NCBI RefSeq assembly: GCF_032586155.1
Contig: NZ_JAWHTC010000001.1
Coordinates: 682,001-746,000, forward strand
Origin: JAWHTC01 sp032586155
GTDB taxonomy: Bacteria; Pseudomonadota; Alphaproteobacteria; Rhodobacterales; Rhodobacteraceae
Direction of reading: 5' to 3'
Length of the DNA stretch: 64,000 nt
In this document: one piece after another, positions 9,050 through 17,192 of the stretch
How positions within the stretch are numbered: position 1 is the stretch's first letter
Layout: every line of letters starts with the position of its first letter
Notes under the pieces: generated by a model
Databases searched by the model: none
Told to the model about the DNA's origin: nothing
What the model saw: only the letters and a program-made list of their open reading frames with translations
Translations under genes and position numbers: made by a program

Positions 9050-10435
9050 ATGACACGGGCATTCATGACAGGATCAGGCAAAAACGCAGAACAAGCACGG
9101 CCGCGCGGTTGGTTGTCCGGCAGCGTGGCGGTCGGGCTTGGCCTGACAATCATGTTGTCGGCGTGCGAAAAGCGCGAGGAAATCCTGCCCGGCAAACGCG
9201 AGCATCTGCGCGCGATCATGGAAGACGATGCCGGCGCAGCCAATGATGTGGTGCCCGAGAACCGAACCCTGCCGGTGAAGCTTGGCAAAACCACCACCAA
9301 CAAGGCCTGGACGCAGCGCCATGGCACGCCCGAGACACGTACGGACCACCCGGCCTTTTCCGGTGCGATGCAAATGCTTTGGAGCGCCAGGATCGGGGCC
9401 GGCGAAAACCGCCGCCACCGGATCGTGGCCGATCCGGTCGTCGCCGGCAGCCGGGTCTTCACATTGGATTCCGAGGCCACCGTGGCGGCAACGGCCACAG
9501 ATGGCACCGCGGTCTGGAGTGTCGACCTGCGCCCGGAAGGTGAGGGCAGCAAGGATGCCACAGGCGGAGGGTTGGCCTATGCCAAGGGGTCGCTCTTTGT
9601 CACGTCGGGGTTTGGTCGATTGACCGCGTTGGACGTGAAGACCGGCGAGGTGCAATGGACCCAGCGGCTGGGCGAGACGGCCACGGGCGCGCCTACCGTC
9701 AAGAACGGCGTCGTTTTCCTGACCGCGGGCGACAACACCGCCTGGGCCGTGAACGCGGAAAGCGGCCGGATCGAGTGGCAGCTTGATGCCACACCGAGCC
9801 GCAACAACGTGCTGGGGGCTCCGGCACCTGCGGTGAACGACCAGGTGGCGATTTTCGCCTTTGGCTCGGGCGAGGTGCAAGCGGCATTCCGTGGTGGCGG
9901 GTTGCGCGTCTGGGACGCAGTGATTTCGGGACAGCGCCCGGCGCTGGCGCGCACACGGGTTTCTGACATAACCGGCGACCCGGTGATCGCGGGCCAGAAC
10001 GTCTATGTCGGTAGCCATTCCGGCCGCCTGGTGGCGATGAAAGCCTCGACCGGCGAGCGGCTGTGGACCGCAAATGAAGGCGCGATGAACCCGGTCTGGG
10101 TGGCCGGTAGATCGGTCTTCCTGGTGACAGACCGCAACGAGCTGGTGCGGCTGGATGCCGAGGACGGCAGCCGGATCTGGGGCACGGAGTTGCCCTTGTT
10201 CGTCAAGGATCGTCCGCGTCGCCAGAAAGAGATCTTCGCCCATTACGGCCCGGTCATGGCCGGTGGCAAGCTGATCGTGGCCAGCAATGATGGCGTGATT
10301 CGGAAATATGAACCGTCTTCGGGCGAGCTGGTTGGGACGGCGGAAATCCCTGGCGGGGCCACCACAAACCCGGTTTTTGCCGGTGGCGTGATGTATGTGG
10401 TGTCGACCAAGGGCGAGCTTTACGCTTTCCGTTGA
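9050..10435 (+). CDS. bamB: Outer-membrane assembly lipoprotein BamB (PQQ-like beta-propeller)
   Basis: A 461-aa lipoprotein. The signal segment ends in the lipobox LSAC, with the lipidated Cys at residue 39. The rest is an eight-bladed propeller visible as recurrent blocks such as GRLTALDVKTGEVQW, GRLVAMKASTGERLW and GELYAF. BamB belongs to the BAM complex that folds outer-membrane beta-barrel proteins. The call rests on the propeller, the lipobox and the yfgM-bamB-der gene order. Either ATG at 9050 or at 9065 is possible; the first gives a longer n-region. Confidence 0.88.
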   Translation: MTRAFMTGSGKNAEQARPRGWLSGSVAVGLGLTIMLSACEKREEILPGKREHLRAIMEDDAGAANDVVPENRTLPVKLGKTTTNKAWTQRHGTPETRTDHPAFSGAMQMLWSARIGAGENRRHRIVADPVVAGSRVFTLDSEATVAATATDGTAVWSVDLRPEGEGSKDATGGGLAYAKGSLFVTSGFGRLTALDVKTGEVQWTQRLGETATGAPTVKNGVVFLTAGDNTAWAVNAESGRIEWQLDATPSRNNVLGAPAPAVNDQVAIFAFGSGEVQAAFRGGGLRVWDAVISGQRPALARTRVSDITGDPVIAGQNVYVGSHSGRLVAMKASTGERLWTANEGAMNPVWVAGRSVFLVTDRNELVRLDAEDGSRIWGTELPLFVKDRPRRQKEIFAHYGPVMAGGKLIVASNDGVIRKYEPSSGELVGTAEIPGGATTNPVFAGGVMYVVSTKGELYAFR

Positions 10436-10483
10436 GCCAAAGCTGGTATATCGGGGCGGCTTGATCGCCTTGGAGCATGAAAG

Positions 10484-11938
10484 ATGAGCTTTACCCTGGC
10501 CATCGTGGGACGCCCGAACGTGGGCAAGTCCACGCTGTTCAACCGCCTTGTTGGCAAACGCCTGGCGCTGGTCGATGACCAGCCCGGGGTGACGCGTGAC
10601 CTGCGCGAAGGTGCCGCCAAGCTGGGTGATCTGAAATTCACGGTGATCGACACGGCCGGGCTGGAAGAGGCCACCGACGACAGCCTGCAGGGGCGGATGC
10701 GACGGTTGACCGAACGCGCAGTGGACATGGCCGATATCTGCCTGTTCATGATTGATGCACGCGCCGGGGTGACGCCGTCTGACGAGGTGTTTGCCGATAT
10801 TCTGCGCAAACGGAGCGCCCATGTGATCCTGGCTGCCAACAAGGCCGAGGGATCGGCGGCGGATGCAGGGGTCTACGAGGCTTTCGGGCTTGGGCTGGGC
10901 GAGCCGATCCGGCTGTCGGCGGAGCATGGCGAGGGTCTCAATGAGCTTTACTCGGTGTTGATGCCGCTGGCCGATGAATATGCCGAGCGTGAAGACGAAC
11001 AGACACCGGAAACAGAAGTCGACATCTCAGAAGACGACGACGAAGCGGGTTTCGTCATGCCGACTGCTTCCAAGCCGTTGCAGATTGCGGTGGTGGGGCG
11101 GCCCAATGCCGGGAAATCGACCCTGATCAACAAGATACTGGGCGAAGATCGTCTGTTGACGGGCCCGGAAGCGGGGATCACGCGAGACGCGATTTCGCTG
11201 AAGCTCGACTGGGACGGGTTGCCGGTACGGGTGTTCGATACCGCCGGGATGCGCAAGAAAGCCAAGGTGCAGGACAAGCTCGAAAAGCTGTCCGTCTCGG
11301 ACGGGTTGCGGGCGGTGAAGTTTGCCGAAGTGGTGGTCGTGCTGCTGGATGCGGCGATTCCGTTCGAGCAGCAGGATTTGCGGATTGCCGACCTGGCCGA
11401 ACGGGAAGGCCGCGCGGTGGTCGTTGCCGTCAACAAGTGGGATGTGGAAGACGAAAAGCAGCAGAAGCTGCGTGACTTGAAGGAAGCATTCGAACGGTTG
11501 TTGCCGCAGCTGAAGGGCGCGCCGCTGATCACCGTGTCGGCCAAAACCGGCCGCGGGCTGGACCGGCTCAAGGGCGCGGTCCTGCGCGCCTATGAGGTGT
11601 GGAACCGGCGGGTGCCAACGGCGCAGCTCAATCGCTGGCTCACCGGCATGGTCGAGGCCCATCCACCGCCCGCGCCCCAGGGCAAACGGATCAAGCTGCG
11701 TTACATGACCCAGGCCAAGACACGACCGCCGGGCTTTGTGGTGATGTGCAGTCACCCCGACAAGATGCCAGCGAGTTACACACGCTACCTGGTCAACGGG
11801 CTGCGGGTGGATTTCGATATGCCGGGTACGCCGATCCGTCTGACCATGCGGTCACAATCGGACAAGAACCCCTATAAGGGCCGCAAGAAGGCGGGGCCTT
11901 CGAAGCTGCGCAAGCACAAGCAAGGGCGGCGCGACTAG
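10484..11938 (+). CDS. der: Ribosome biogenesis GTPase Der (EngA)
   Basis: This 484-aa protein has two tandem Era-like GTPase domains and a C-terminal KH-like domain. The P-loops are GRPNVGKST near residue 8 and GRPNAGKST near residue 205. Both domains carry DTAG and the N/T-K-x-D class motif (NKAE in domain 1, NKWD in domain 2). Domain 1 reads NKAE where NKxD is usual, which may change guanine specificity there. Der acts in late 50S subunit assembly. An acidic linker (about residues 170-190) joins the two domains. The basic C-terminus (KKAGPSKLRKHKQGRRD) is typical. Confidence 0.95.
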   Translation: MSFTLAIVGRPNVGKSTLFNRLVGKRLALVDDQPGVTRDLREGAAKLGDLKFTVIDTAGLEEATDDSLQGRMRRLTERAVDMADICLFMIDARAGVTPSDEVFADILRKRSAHVILAANKAEGSAADAGVYEAFGLGLGEPIRLSAEHGEGLNELYSVLMPLADEYAEREDEQTPETEVDISEDDDEAGFVMPTASKPLQIAVVGRPNAGKSTLINKILGEDRLLTGPEAGITRDAISLKLDWDGLPVRVFDTAGMRKKAKVQDKLEKLSVSDGLRAVKFAEVVVVLLDAAIPFEQQDLRIADLAEREGRAVVVAVNKWDVEDEKQQKLRDLKEAFERLLPQLKGAPLITVSAKTGRGLDRLKGAVLRAYEVWNRRVPTAQLNRWLTGMVEAHPPPAPQGKRIKLRYMTQAKTRPPGFVVMCSHPDKMPASYTRYLVNGLRVDFDMPGTPIRLTMRSQSDKNPYKGRKKAGPSKLRKHKQGRRD

Positions 11939-12064
11939 GGCACGCGGTGCGAACTGCAACCAAAGGGCTGGTTTTGATGGCTTTTTTTTCCGTGGTTCTC
12001 CCGTTAACGTTGTCCTTGCAGACGCTTTGTCTGTCAGTCTGATTTCCACGACTGGTCTGGGGGG

Positions 12065-13066
12065 ATGATGGAAGAAATGAATATTCGCGAGTTTTCAAGA
12101 CGTTACACGAAAAAAGACAATGCAATCGCCTGGCGCGAGACTGTGGTGACCGTGCTGGCCTACGCGGTGTTCATCGCATTGGCGGTGGCCTATGTGCATG
12201 TCTGGTGGGTGGTGGTGCCCGCGACGGTTCTGGCCGGGTTGATGGGGGTGCGGATATATATGATCCAGCACGACTGTATGCACGGAGCGTTTTTCACGTC
12301 GAAACGGCTAAATGACGTGTTGGGCGAGGTGTTGTCTCCGGTCTCGCTGAGCCCTTATGTGGCGACGAAATACAATCACAACCTGCACCATGCCTTTGTC
12401 GGCAATCTGGATCATCGCGAGGCGTTTGAGATCGACATCATGACGGTGGACGAGTACCGAAACGCGCCGATACTGCGAAAGCTGTGGTACCGGTTCTATC
12501 GCAGCAGGTTCACGCTTTTGGTGGTAGGCCCCTTCGTGCTCTACCTGATCCTGCGACGGTTCCCGCGCAACGGGATCAAGACCGGGGTGAAATGGGTGGT
12601 CCTGCATGACGCGATGGTGCTGGGCTACTTCGCCTTCATGTACTGGATGGCCGGTTGGGCCGGGGTTCTGGTCCTCTTGGGGTCAATCTATGTGGGTTCG
12701 ACCTTTGGCGCAGTCATCCCTTACGTGGTGCATAATTTCGAGCAGGTCTATTGGGGGCGAAAACCCGAATATACCTATCAGAAAGGCGCGCTGGAGGGTT
12801 CGTCCGTGCTGCGCTTTGGCGACTGGTTCGACCGGTTGACGTTGAACATCGCCTATCACGACCTACATCACCTGAACGCCAATATCCCGGCCTACCGATT
12901 GAAGCATTGTTACGAAGAATCGGGCGATCTGCTGCACAGCTACGAGATCGGGTTTTTCGAGGCGATGAGTTGTTACGGCTGGAAGCTCTATGACGAGGAG
13001 GCGCACAAGATGGTGCGGTTCTCGGCGGCAAGGCTGCCGGGGGCAGCGGGGACACCGGCCGAATAA
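12065..13066 (+). CDS. Membrane fatty acid desaturase
   Basis: A 333-aa integral membrane di-iron enzyme with the three histidine boxes of the acyl desaturase family: HDCMH at residue 69, HNLHH at 105 and HDLHH at 265. Hydrophobic pairs of helices lie at about 30-65, 165-185 and 195-225. It probably introduces a double bond into an acyl chain to adjust membrane fluidity. Related enzymes hydroxylate or ketolate carotenoids, and the sequence alone does not settle the substrate. Three ATGs are possible (12065, 12068, 12077) behind a GGGGGG tract. It converges with serS, with that gene's terminator between them. Confidence 0.8.
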   Translation: MMEEMNIREFSRRYTKKDNAIAWRETVVTVLAYAVFIALAVAYVHVWWVVVPATVLAGLMGVRIYMIQHDCMHGAFFTSKRLNDVLGEVLSPVSLSPYVATKYNHNLHHAFVGNLDHREAFEIDIMTVDEYRNAPILRKLWYRFYRSRFTLLVVGPFVLYLILRRFPRNGIKTGVKWVVLHDAMVLGYFAFMYWMAGWAGVLVLLGSIYVGSTFGAVIPYVVHNFEQVYWGRKPEYTYQKGALEGSSVLRFGDWFDRLTLNIAYHDLHHLNANIPAYRLKHCYEESGDLLHSYEIGFFEAMSCYGWKLYDEEAHKMVRFSAARLPGAAGTPAE

Positions 13067-13093
13067 AAAAAGCGGCCCCGCGTATGGGGCCGC
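13065..13093 (-). terminator. Rho-independent terminator of serS
   Basis: On the minus strand an 8-bp GC stem (GCGGCCCC with GGGGCCGC, 13072-13079 and 13086-13093, 6-nt loop) is followed by seven T residues. It begins about 30 bases beyond the serS stop codon and also abuts the end of the convergent desaturase gene. Confidence 0.85.
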
Positions 13094-13123
13094 TCGTCAC
13101 GACTTGGCGCGGCGCCTCTCGTA

Positions 13124-14554
13124 TTACACCAACTCGCCCAAAGCGGTCAGGCGGGTCTTGCCGCGCAGATACATTTGCAGAGCCTCGGGCAGGTCGACCG
13201 AGCCGTCTTCCTGCTGGCCGTTTTCCAGCACCGCGATCAGGCAGCGGCCGACGGCGAGGCCGGAGCCGTTCAGGGTATGAACGAATTGCGGTTTGCCGCC
13301 CTCGGCGGGTTTGAACCGGGCGTTCATCCGACGGGCCTGAAAATCACCGCAGACCGAGACCGAGCTGATCTCGCGATAGGTGTTCTGACCGGGCAGCCAG
13401 ACCTCGATGTCGTGGGTTCGTTGTGCGCCAAAGCCCATGTCACCGGTACAGAGAACGATGGTGCGATAGGGCAGGCCCAGCTTTTCCAAGATGCCTTCGG
13501 CGCATTTGGTCATGCGGTCAAGCTCGTCGCGGCTGTTATCCGGGTGGGTGATCGAGACCATTTCGACCTTTTCGAACTGGTGCTGGCGCAGCATGCCCGA
13601 CGTGTCGCGCCCGGCGCTGCCGGCTTCCGAGCGGAAACATTGCGAATGGGCGCAGTAGCGCTGGGGCAGGGTGGCTTCGTCGACGGTTTCACCGTTGACG
13701 ATGTTGGTCAGCGTCACCTCGGACGTGGGGATCAACCAAAGCTCCTCGCTTGTAGGCGCCCGTTCGTAGATCTCTTCGACGACATCTTCGAGTTTCGCGC
13801 CGCCATTGCAGAGTTTGTCTATGTCGGATGGAGCTTTGTACTCAGTCAAAGCTTCTTTTCCAAGTTTCGTTCGTCCACCTAGTGTCGCGCCAAAGTAGGA
13901 ATCTTCCGCAAACTTTGGTAGCTGCCCAGTTCCGTACATCATGTCATTGCGCACCAGCACCGGAGCCCAGGTCTCGGTCAACCCGTTTTCCTCGATATGG
14001 GTGTCGATCATGAACTGTGCCAGGGCGCGATGGATTCGGGCGATGGCGCCTTGCAGGACGACGAAGCGGCTACCGCTGAGTTTGGCGGCCAGTTCGAAAT
14101 TCATGCCGGGTTTTACCCCATCGAGCTCATAGTGTTCCTTGGCAGTGAACCCCATCTCGCGGGGTGTACCCCATCGATGGATTTCGACGTTGTCGTCTTC
14201 GTCTGCGCCAATCGGCACGTCCTCGAACGCGAGGTTGGGGATGGTTTCAAGGACGGCGGTCAGTTGCCGGTCGAGGTCCTTGGCCTCGGTCTGCATTGCG
14301 GCGACCTCGGCTTTCTTGGCGGCGACCTCTTCGCGCAGGCGGTTGAACTCGTCGTCATTGCCGGCGGCCTTTGCGGCACCAATGGCCTTTGCTGCTTTGT
14401 TCTGATCTGCCTGGGCAGTTTCGGCAGCGAGGATCTTGGCGCGCCGCGCCTCGTCCAGTTCAAGGATCGACGACGACATCGGCGCATCCCCGCGGCGGGC
14501 GATTGCCGCGTCAAAGGCGGCGGGGTTTTCGCGGATGGCACGGATGTCATGCAT
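13124..14554 (-). CDS. serS: Seryl-tRNA synthetase with an extra internal segment
   Basis: The class II synthetase that charges tRNA-Ser. I start it at 14554 (MHDIRAIRENP), the family's normal N-terminus, giving 476 aa against the usual 425-430. The N-terminal coiled-coil arm covers about residues 30-105. Class II motif 2 (CFRSEAG) and motif 3 (LNGSGLAVGR) are intact. The extra length sits between LPKFAEDSY and LWLIPTSEV, about residues 219-270, where other SerRS proteins have only 5-15 residues; it is in frame and without stops. Its codon use looks less GC-rich than the rest of the gene. The core is otherwise normal, so it should be functional. Divergent from yajC. Confidence 0.93.
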   Translation of the reverse strand: MHDIRAIRENPAAFDAAIARRGDAPMSSSILELDEARRAKILAAETAQADQNKAAKAIGAAKAAGNDDEFNRLREEVAAKKAEVAAMQTEAKDLDRQLTAVLETIPNLAFEDVPIGADEDDNVEIHRWGTPREMGFTAKEHYELDGVKPGMNFELAAKLSGSRFVVLQGAIARIHRALAQFMIDTHIEENGLTETWAPVLVRNDMMYGTGQLPKFAEDSYFGATLGGRTKLGKEALTEYKAPSDIDKLCNGGAKLEDVVEEIYERAPTSEELWLIPTSEVTLTNIVNGETVDEATLPQRYCAHSQCFRSEAGSAGRDTSGMLRQHQFEKVEMVSITHPDNSRDELDRMTKCAEGILEKLGLPYRTIVLCTGDMGFGAQRTHDIEVWLPGQNTYREISSVSVCGDFQARRMNARFKPAEGGKPQFVHTLNGSGLAVGRCLIAVLENGQQEDGSVDLPEALQMYLRGKTRLTALGELV

Positions 14555-14645
14555 CGGTCTTGTCCTTTTGAATCGGGTTATCAGTGCGGGCCTTATGGCC
14601 GATTTTGGGGGGGATGGTAAACGGGGGATTGAAATGGGGCCAAAT

Positions 14646-14669
14646 GGTGGGTTGAAAACCCACCCTACG
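14646..14669. repeat. Palindromic intergenic repeat, family B, copy 1
   Basis: GGTGGGTT, four bases, then ACCCACC and CTACG. The same element with another loop lies at 56788-56810. It occupies the serS-yajC intergenic region and has no coding role. Resembles REP-like GTGGG/CCCAC hairpins ending in CTACG that are dispersed in many proteobacterial genomes. Confidence 0.6.
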
Positions 14670-14702
14670 CAGGGAAAACCGGGGTCGCGGGGATTGCAAA
14701 GG

Positions 14703-14720
14703 CCTATGCTAGAGCATAGG
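14703..14720. promoter_or_regulatory. Perfect dyad upstream of yajC
   Basis: CCTATGCT AG AGCATAGG, an 8-bp perfect inverted repeat, lies 57 bases upstream of the yajC start, just after TTGCAA at about 14695. It may be an operator or may overlap the yajC promoter (TTGCAA, then TAGGTT). No regulator can be named. Confidence 0.35.
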
Positions 14721-14776
14721 TTCCGCCAAACCCGCGCGGGGGGTGCCGCGCCAGACACATTCGGAAAGGATTTCCC

Positions 14777-15061
14777 ATGGAAGGCGCTGCCTCTCTTCTC
14801 CCGCTTATTCTGATTTTCGGGATCATGTATTTCCTGCTGATCCGCCCACAGCAGAAGAAGATGAAAGAACACCAGACCATGGTCGAAGCGCTACGCCGGG
14901 GTGACCAGGTTATCACCCAGGGTGGGATCGTCGGCAAGGTGACCAAGGTCAAGGACGATGGCGAGGTCATGGTCGAAATCGCCGACGGGGTGCAGATCCG
15001 CGTGATCAAGCACACCATTGCCCAGGTTCTGAACAAGACCGAACCGGCAGCCAACGCCTAA
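14777..15061 (+). CDS. yajC: Preprotein translocase accessory subunit YajC
   Basis: A 94-aa single-span inner-membrane protein. The TM helix at about residues 6-26 (LPLILIFGIMYFLLIRPQQ) ends in the family's RPQQKK motif and is followed by a small soluble beta domain. YajC associates with SecD-SecF at the Sec translocon. The gene opens a run that continues through a SecD-head paralogue, secD and secF, with an A/G-rich ribosome site (GGAAAGGA) upstream. Confidence 0.95.
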   Translation: MEGAASLLPLILIFGIMYFLLIRPQQKKMKEHQTMVEALRRGDQVITQGGIVGKVTKVKDDGEVMVEIADGVQIRVIKHTIAQVLNKTEPAANA

Positions 15062-15071
15062 GGGGGCAGGT

Positions 15072-15527
15072 GTGTTTCGCGTCCTTGCAACTGTATCGTC
15101 GGTTCTGTTTGCGGCCTTTGCGGCGCAGGCGGATGAGTGCGATGGCGCGTTTACGCTGTTGGCGTGGACCGGGCAGGGCAGCGATTACACCGAAGCCGAG
15201 ATAAGCGATGCGGGGAATTTTGCAGGGCCTGCATTGGCGACGGCGACGGATGTTGCCGCTGCCGAACTGGTCACGGACTATGCCGGGTCCCCCGCCGTCA
15301 AGGTGGTCCTGACGGAGGATGCGGCAGAGCGGTTTGCGCAAGCCACGGCCGGGATGATTGGCAAGCCAATGGCGATCGTGGCCCGGGGACGGGTTCTGAG
15401 TGCGCCAATTGTACAGGACCGGATCGCTGGAGGTCAGATGATCGTGACCGGCGGGTTCGACCGAAACGAGGCAAGGGCCTTGATGGCGACGTTTGACGCC
15501 TGTGGCGCCGAGCAGGAGAAACAATAG
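15072..15527 (+). CDS. Small secreted SecD-head-like protein between yajC and secD
   Basis: A 151-aa protein starting at GTG 15072 behind AGGGGGCAGG. A signal peptide (about residues 1-23, ending FAAQA) precedes a short mature domain. Its second half, GKPMAIVARGRVLSAPIVQD and IAGGQMIVTGGFDRNEA, aligns by eye with the SecD P1-head segment encoded just downstream (GNPFAIVLDGKVVSAPTIQS, then GGSGIITGRFTLEES). It thus looks like a free-standing periplasmic copy of the SecDF P1 head without any membrane domain. One Cys pair is present (residues about 24 and 145). Stop and the secD start are adjacent, so it is in the same operon. A role in or competition with SecD is inference. Confidence 0.7.
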   Translation: MFRVLATVSSVLFAAFAAQADECDGAFTLLAWTGQGSDYTEAEISDAGNFAGPALATATDVAAAELVTDYAGSPAVKVVLTEDAAERFAQATAGMIGKPMAIVARGRVLSAPIVQDRIAGGQMIVTGGFDRNEARALMATFDACGAEQEKQ

Positions 15528-17189
15528 ATGCTTCAGATTGATAGCTGGAAGCGCGTGCTGATCTGGCTCACCGTCGTGGTGGGTATGGTGCTGGCGCTAC
15601 CTAACGGGTTCTACACGCGGGTCGAAACCCACAACGATGCGGTCAAGGCGCTGGAAGATGGCGGCGCCGCGCCGGGACTGGAAGACCAGGTGGCGCTTTG
15701 GCCAAGCTGGCTGCCCTCCGGGCTGGTCAATCTGGGGCTCGATCTGCGGGGCGGGGCGCACCTGTTGGCCGAGGTCAAGGTCGAGGATGTCTACAAGGCG
15801 CGGATCAAGAGCATGTGGCCGGAAATCCGCGACATGCTGCGCGAAGAGCGGGCCACGATTGGCACGATCCGGCTGCAGCCAAGCGCCGAAGATATGCTGA
15901 AGATCAAGATTTCCAAGGCCGAGCAGGTGCAGGAGGCCGCAGGCCTGGTGCGCGGGCTGTCACGCCCGGTGGTTAGCCTGACCGGGGCCGGGGCGTCGGA
16001 TATAGAAGTGAGCGTCGACGGCGACCAGGTGGTGGTGCAGTTGAGCGAAGCCGAGAAGGTGGCCACCGATGACCGCACCGTGCGCCAGGCGCTGGAGATC
16101 ATCCGCAACCGGATCGACGAGGTCGGCACCCGTGAGCCGACGATCCAGCGCCAAGGTGCCAAGCGTATCCTGATCCAGGTGCCGGGCATTGGCAGCGCCG
16201 GGGAGTTGAAACGCATCATCGGAACCACGGCGCAGCTGACCTTTCAGCCAGTTGTCACCCGGACGACGGATGAAACCACACGTGTTGGTGCAGGAGAAGA
16301 ACTGCTTCCCGATCGCAATGACAAAGATGTCTTCTACGTGCTGGAATCGGCGCCGGTTGTAACCGGTGAAGACCTGGTCGATGCCCAGCCAAGCTTTGAT
16401 CAGAACGGATTGCCGGCGGTGACGTTTCGGTTCGATCCCTCTGGCGCGCGTCGATTTGGTGACTATACGGCAGAGAACATCGGCAATCCCTTCGCCATCG
16501 TGCTGGATGGCAAGGTGGTAAGCGCGCCGACGATCCAGAGCCACATTCCGGGCGGATCGGGGATAATCACCGGGCGGTTCACGCTGGAGGAAAGCACCGA
16601 ACTGGCGGTTCTGCTGCGGGCAGGTGCCTTGCCAGCGGGCCTGACCTTCGAGGAAGAGCGGACCATCGGGCCGGAACTGGGTGCCGACAGTATCGAGGCG
16701 GGCAAGATCGCCTGTATCGTGGCGTTTGTCGGGGTGCTGATCTTCATGTTCCTGAGCTATGGCACCTTTGGCCTGTTTGCCAATATCGCGCTGATCGTCA
16801 ACGTGGGGCTGATCTTTGGTCTGCTGAGCCTGATCGGGGCGACACTGACCCTGCCGGGGATTGCCGGGATCGTATTGACCATCGGGATGGCGGTGGACGC
16901 CAACGTTCTGGTGTTCGAACGGATCCGCGAGGAGTTGAAGACCGCCAAAGGGCCGGCGCGGGCGATTGACCTGGGCTATGAAAAGGCCCTGAGCGCGATT
17001 ATTGACGCCAACATCACCACCTTCATCACCGCCGTGATCCTTTACGCGGTGGGATCGGGGCCTGTGAGGGGCTTCTCGATCACGCTGGGGATCGGCATCC
17101 TGACCTCGGTCTTCACGGCCATTTTCGTAACCCGCCTGATCGTGGTGATGTGGTTTGAACGCCGCCGCCCGAAAACGCTGGAGGTATAA
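15528..17189 (+). CDS. secD: Protein translocase subunit SecD
   Basis: A 553-aa inner-membrane protein. TM1 is at about residues 8-26, then a large periplasmic domain (P1 base and head, DLRGGAHLL near residue 70), then five clustered helices from about residue 395 with the RND-type motifs SLIGATLTLPGIAGIVLTIGM and AVDANVLVFERIREEL. Asp in VDANV carries the proton relay. SecD with SecF and YajC uses proton motive force to pull secretory proteins from the periplasmic side of SecYEG. The start ATG follows directly on the preceding stop. Confidence 0.96.
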   Translation: MLQIDSWKRVLIWLTVVVGMVLALPNGFYTRVETHNDAVKALEDGGAAPGLEDQVALWPSWLPSGLVNLGLDLRGGAHLLAEVKVEDVYKARIKSMWPEIRDMLREERATIGTIRLQPSAEDMLKIKISKAEQVQEAAGLVRGLSRPVVSLTGAGASDIEVSVDGDQVVVQLSEAEKVATDDRTVRQALEIIRNRIDEVGTREPTIQRQGAKRILIQVPGIGSAGELKRIIGTTAQLTFQPVVTRTTDETTRVGAGEELLPDRNDKDVFYVLESAPVVTGEDLVDAQPSFDQNGLPAVTFRFDPSGARRFGDYTAENIGNPFAIVLDGKVVSAPTIQSHIPGGSGIITGRFTLEESTELAVLLRAGALPAGLTFEEERTIGPELGADSIEAGKIACIVAFVGVLIFMFLSYGTFGLFANIALIVNVGLIFGLLSLIGATLTLPGIAGIVLTIGMAVDANVLVFERIREELKTAKGPARAIDLGYEKALSAIIDANITTFITAVILYAVGSGPVRGFSITLGIGILTSVFTAIFVTRLIVVMWFERRRPKTLEV

Positions 17190-17192
17190 GCC

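Noticed and set aside
9074..10927. Long minus-strand ORF of 617 codons across bamB and der
   Set aside because: It runs antisense to two recognised genes, has no family motifs, and is the usual third-position shadow in GC-rich DNA. The same applies to 286-1347, 33935-35791, 35595-36788, 45262-46539 and 58079-59479.
11957..11990. Terminator after der (AACCA with TGGTT, T-run at 11982-11989)
   Set aside because: The stem is only 5 bp and the T-run does not follow it directly; too weak to list.
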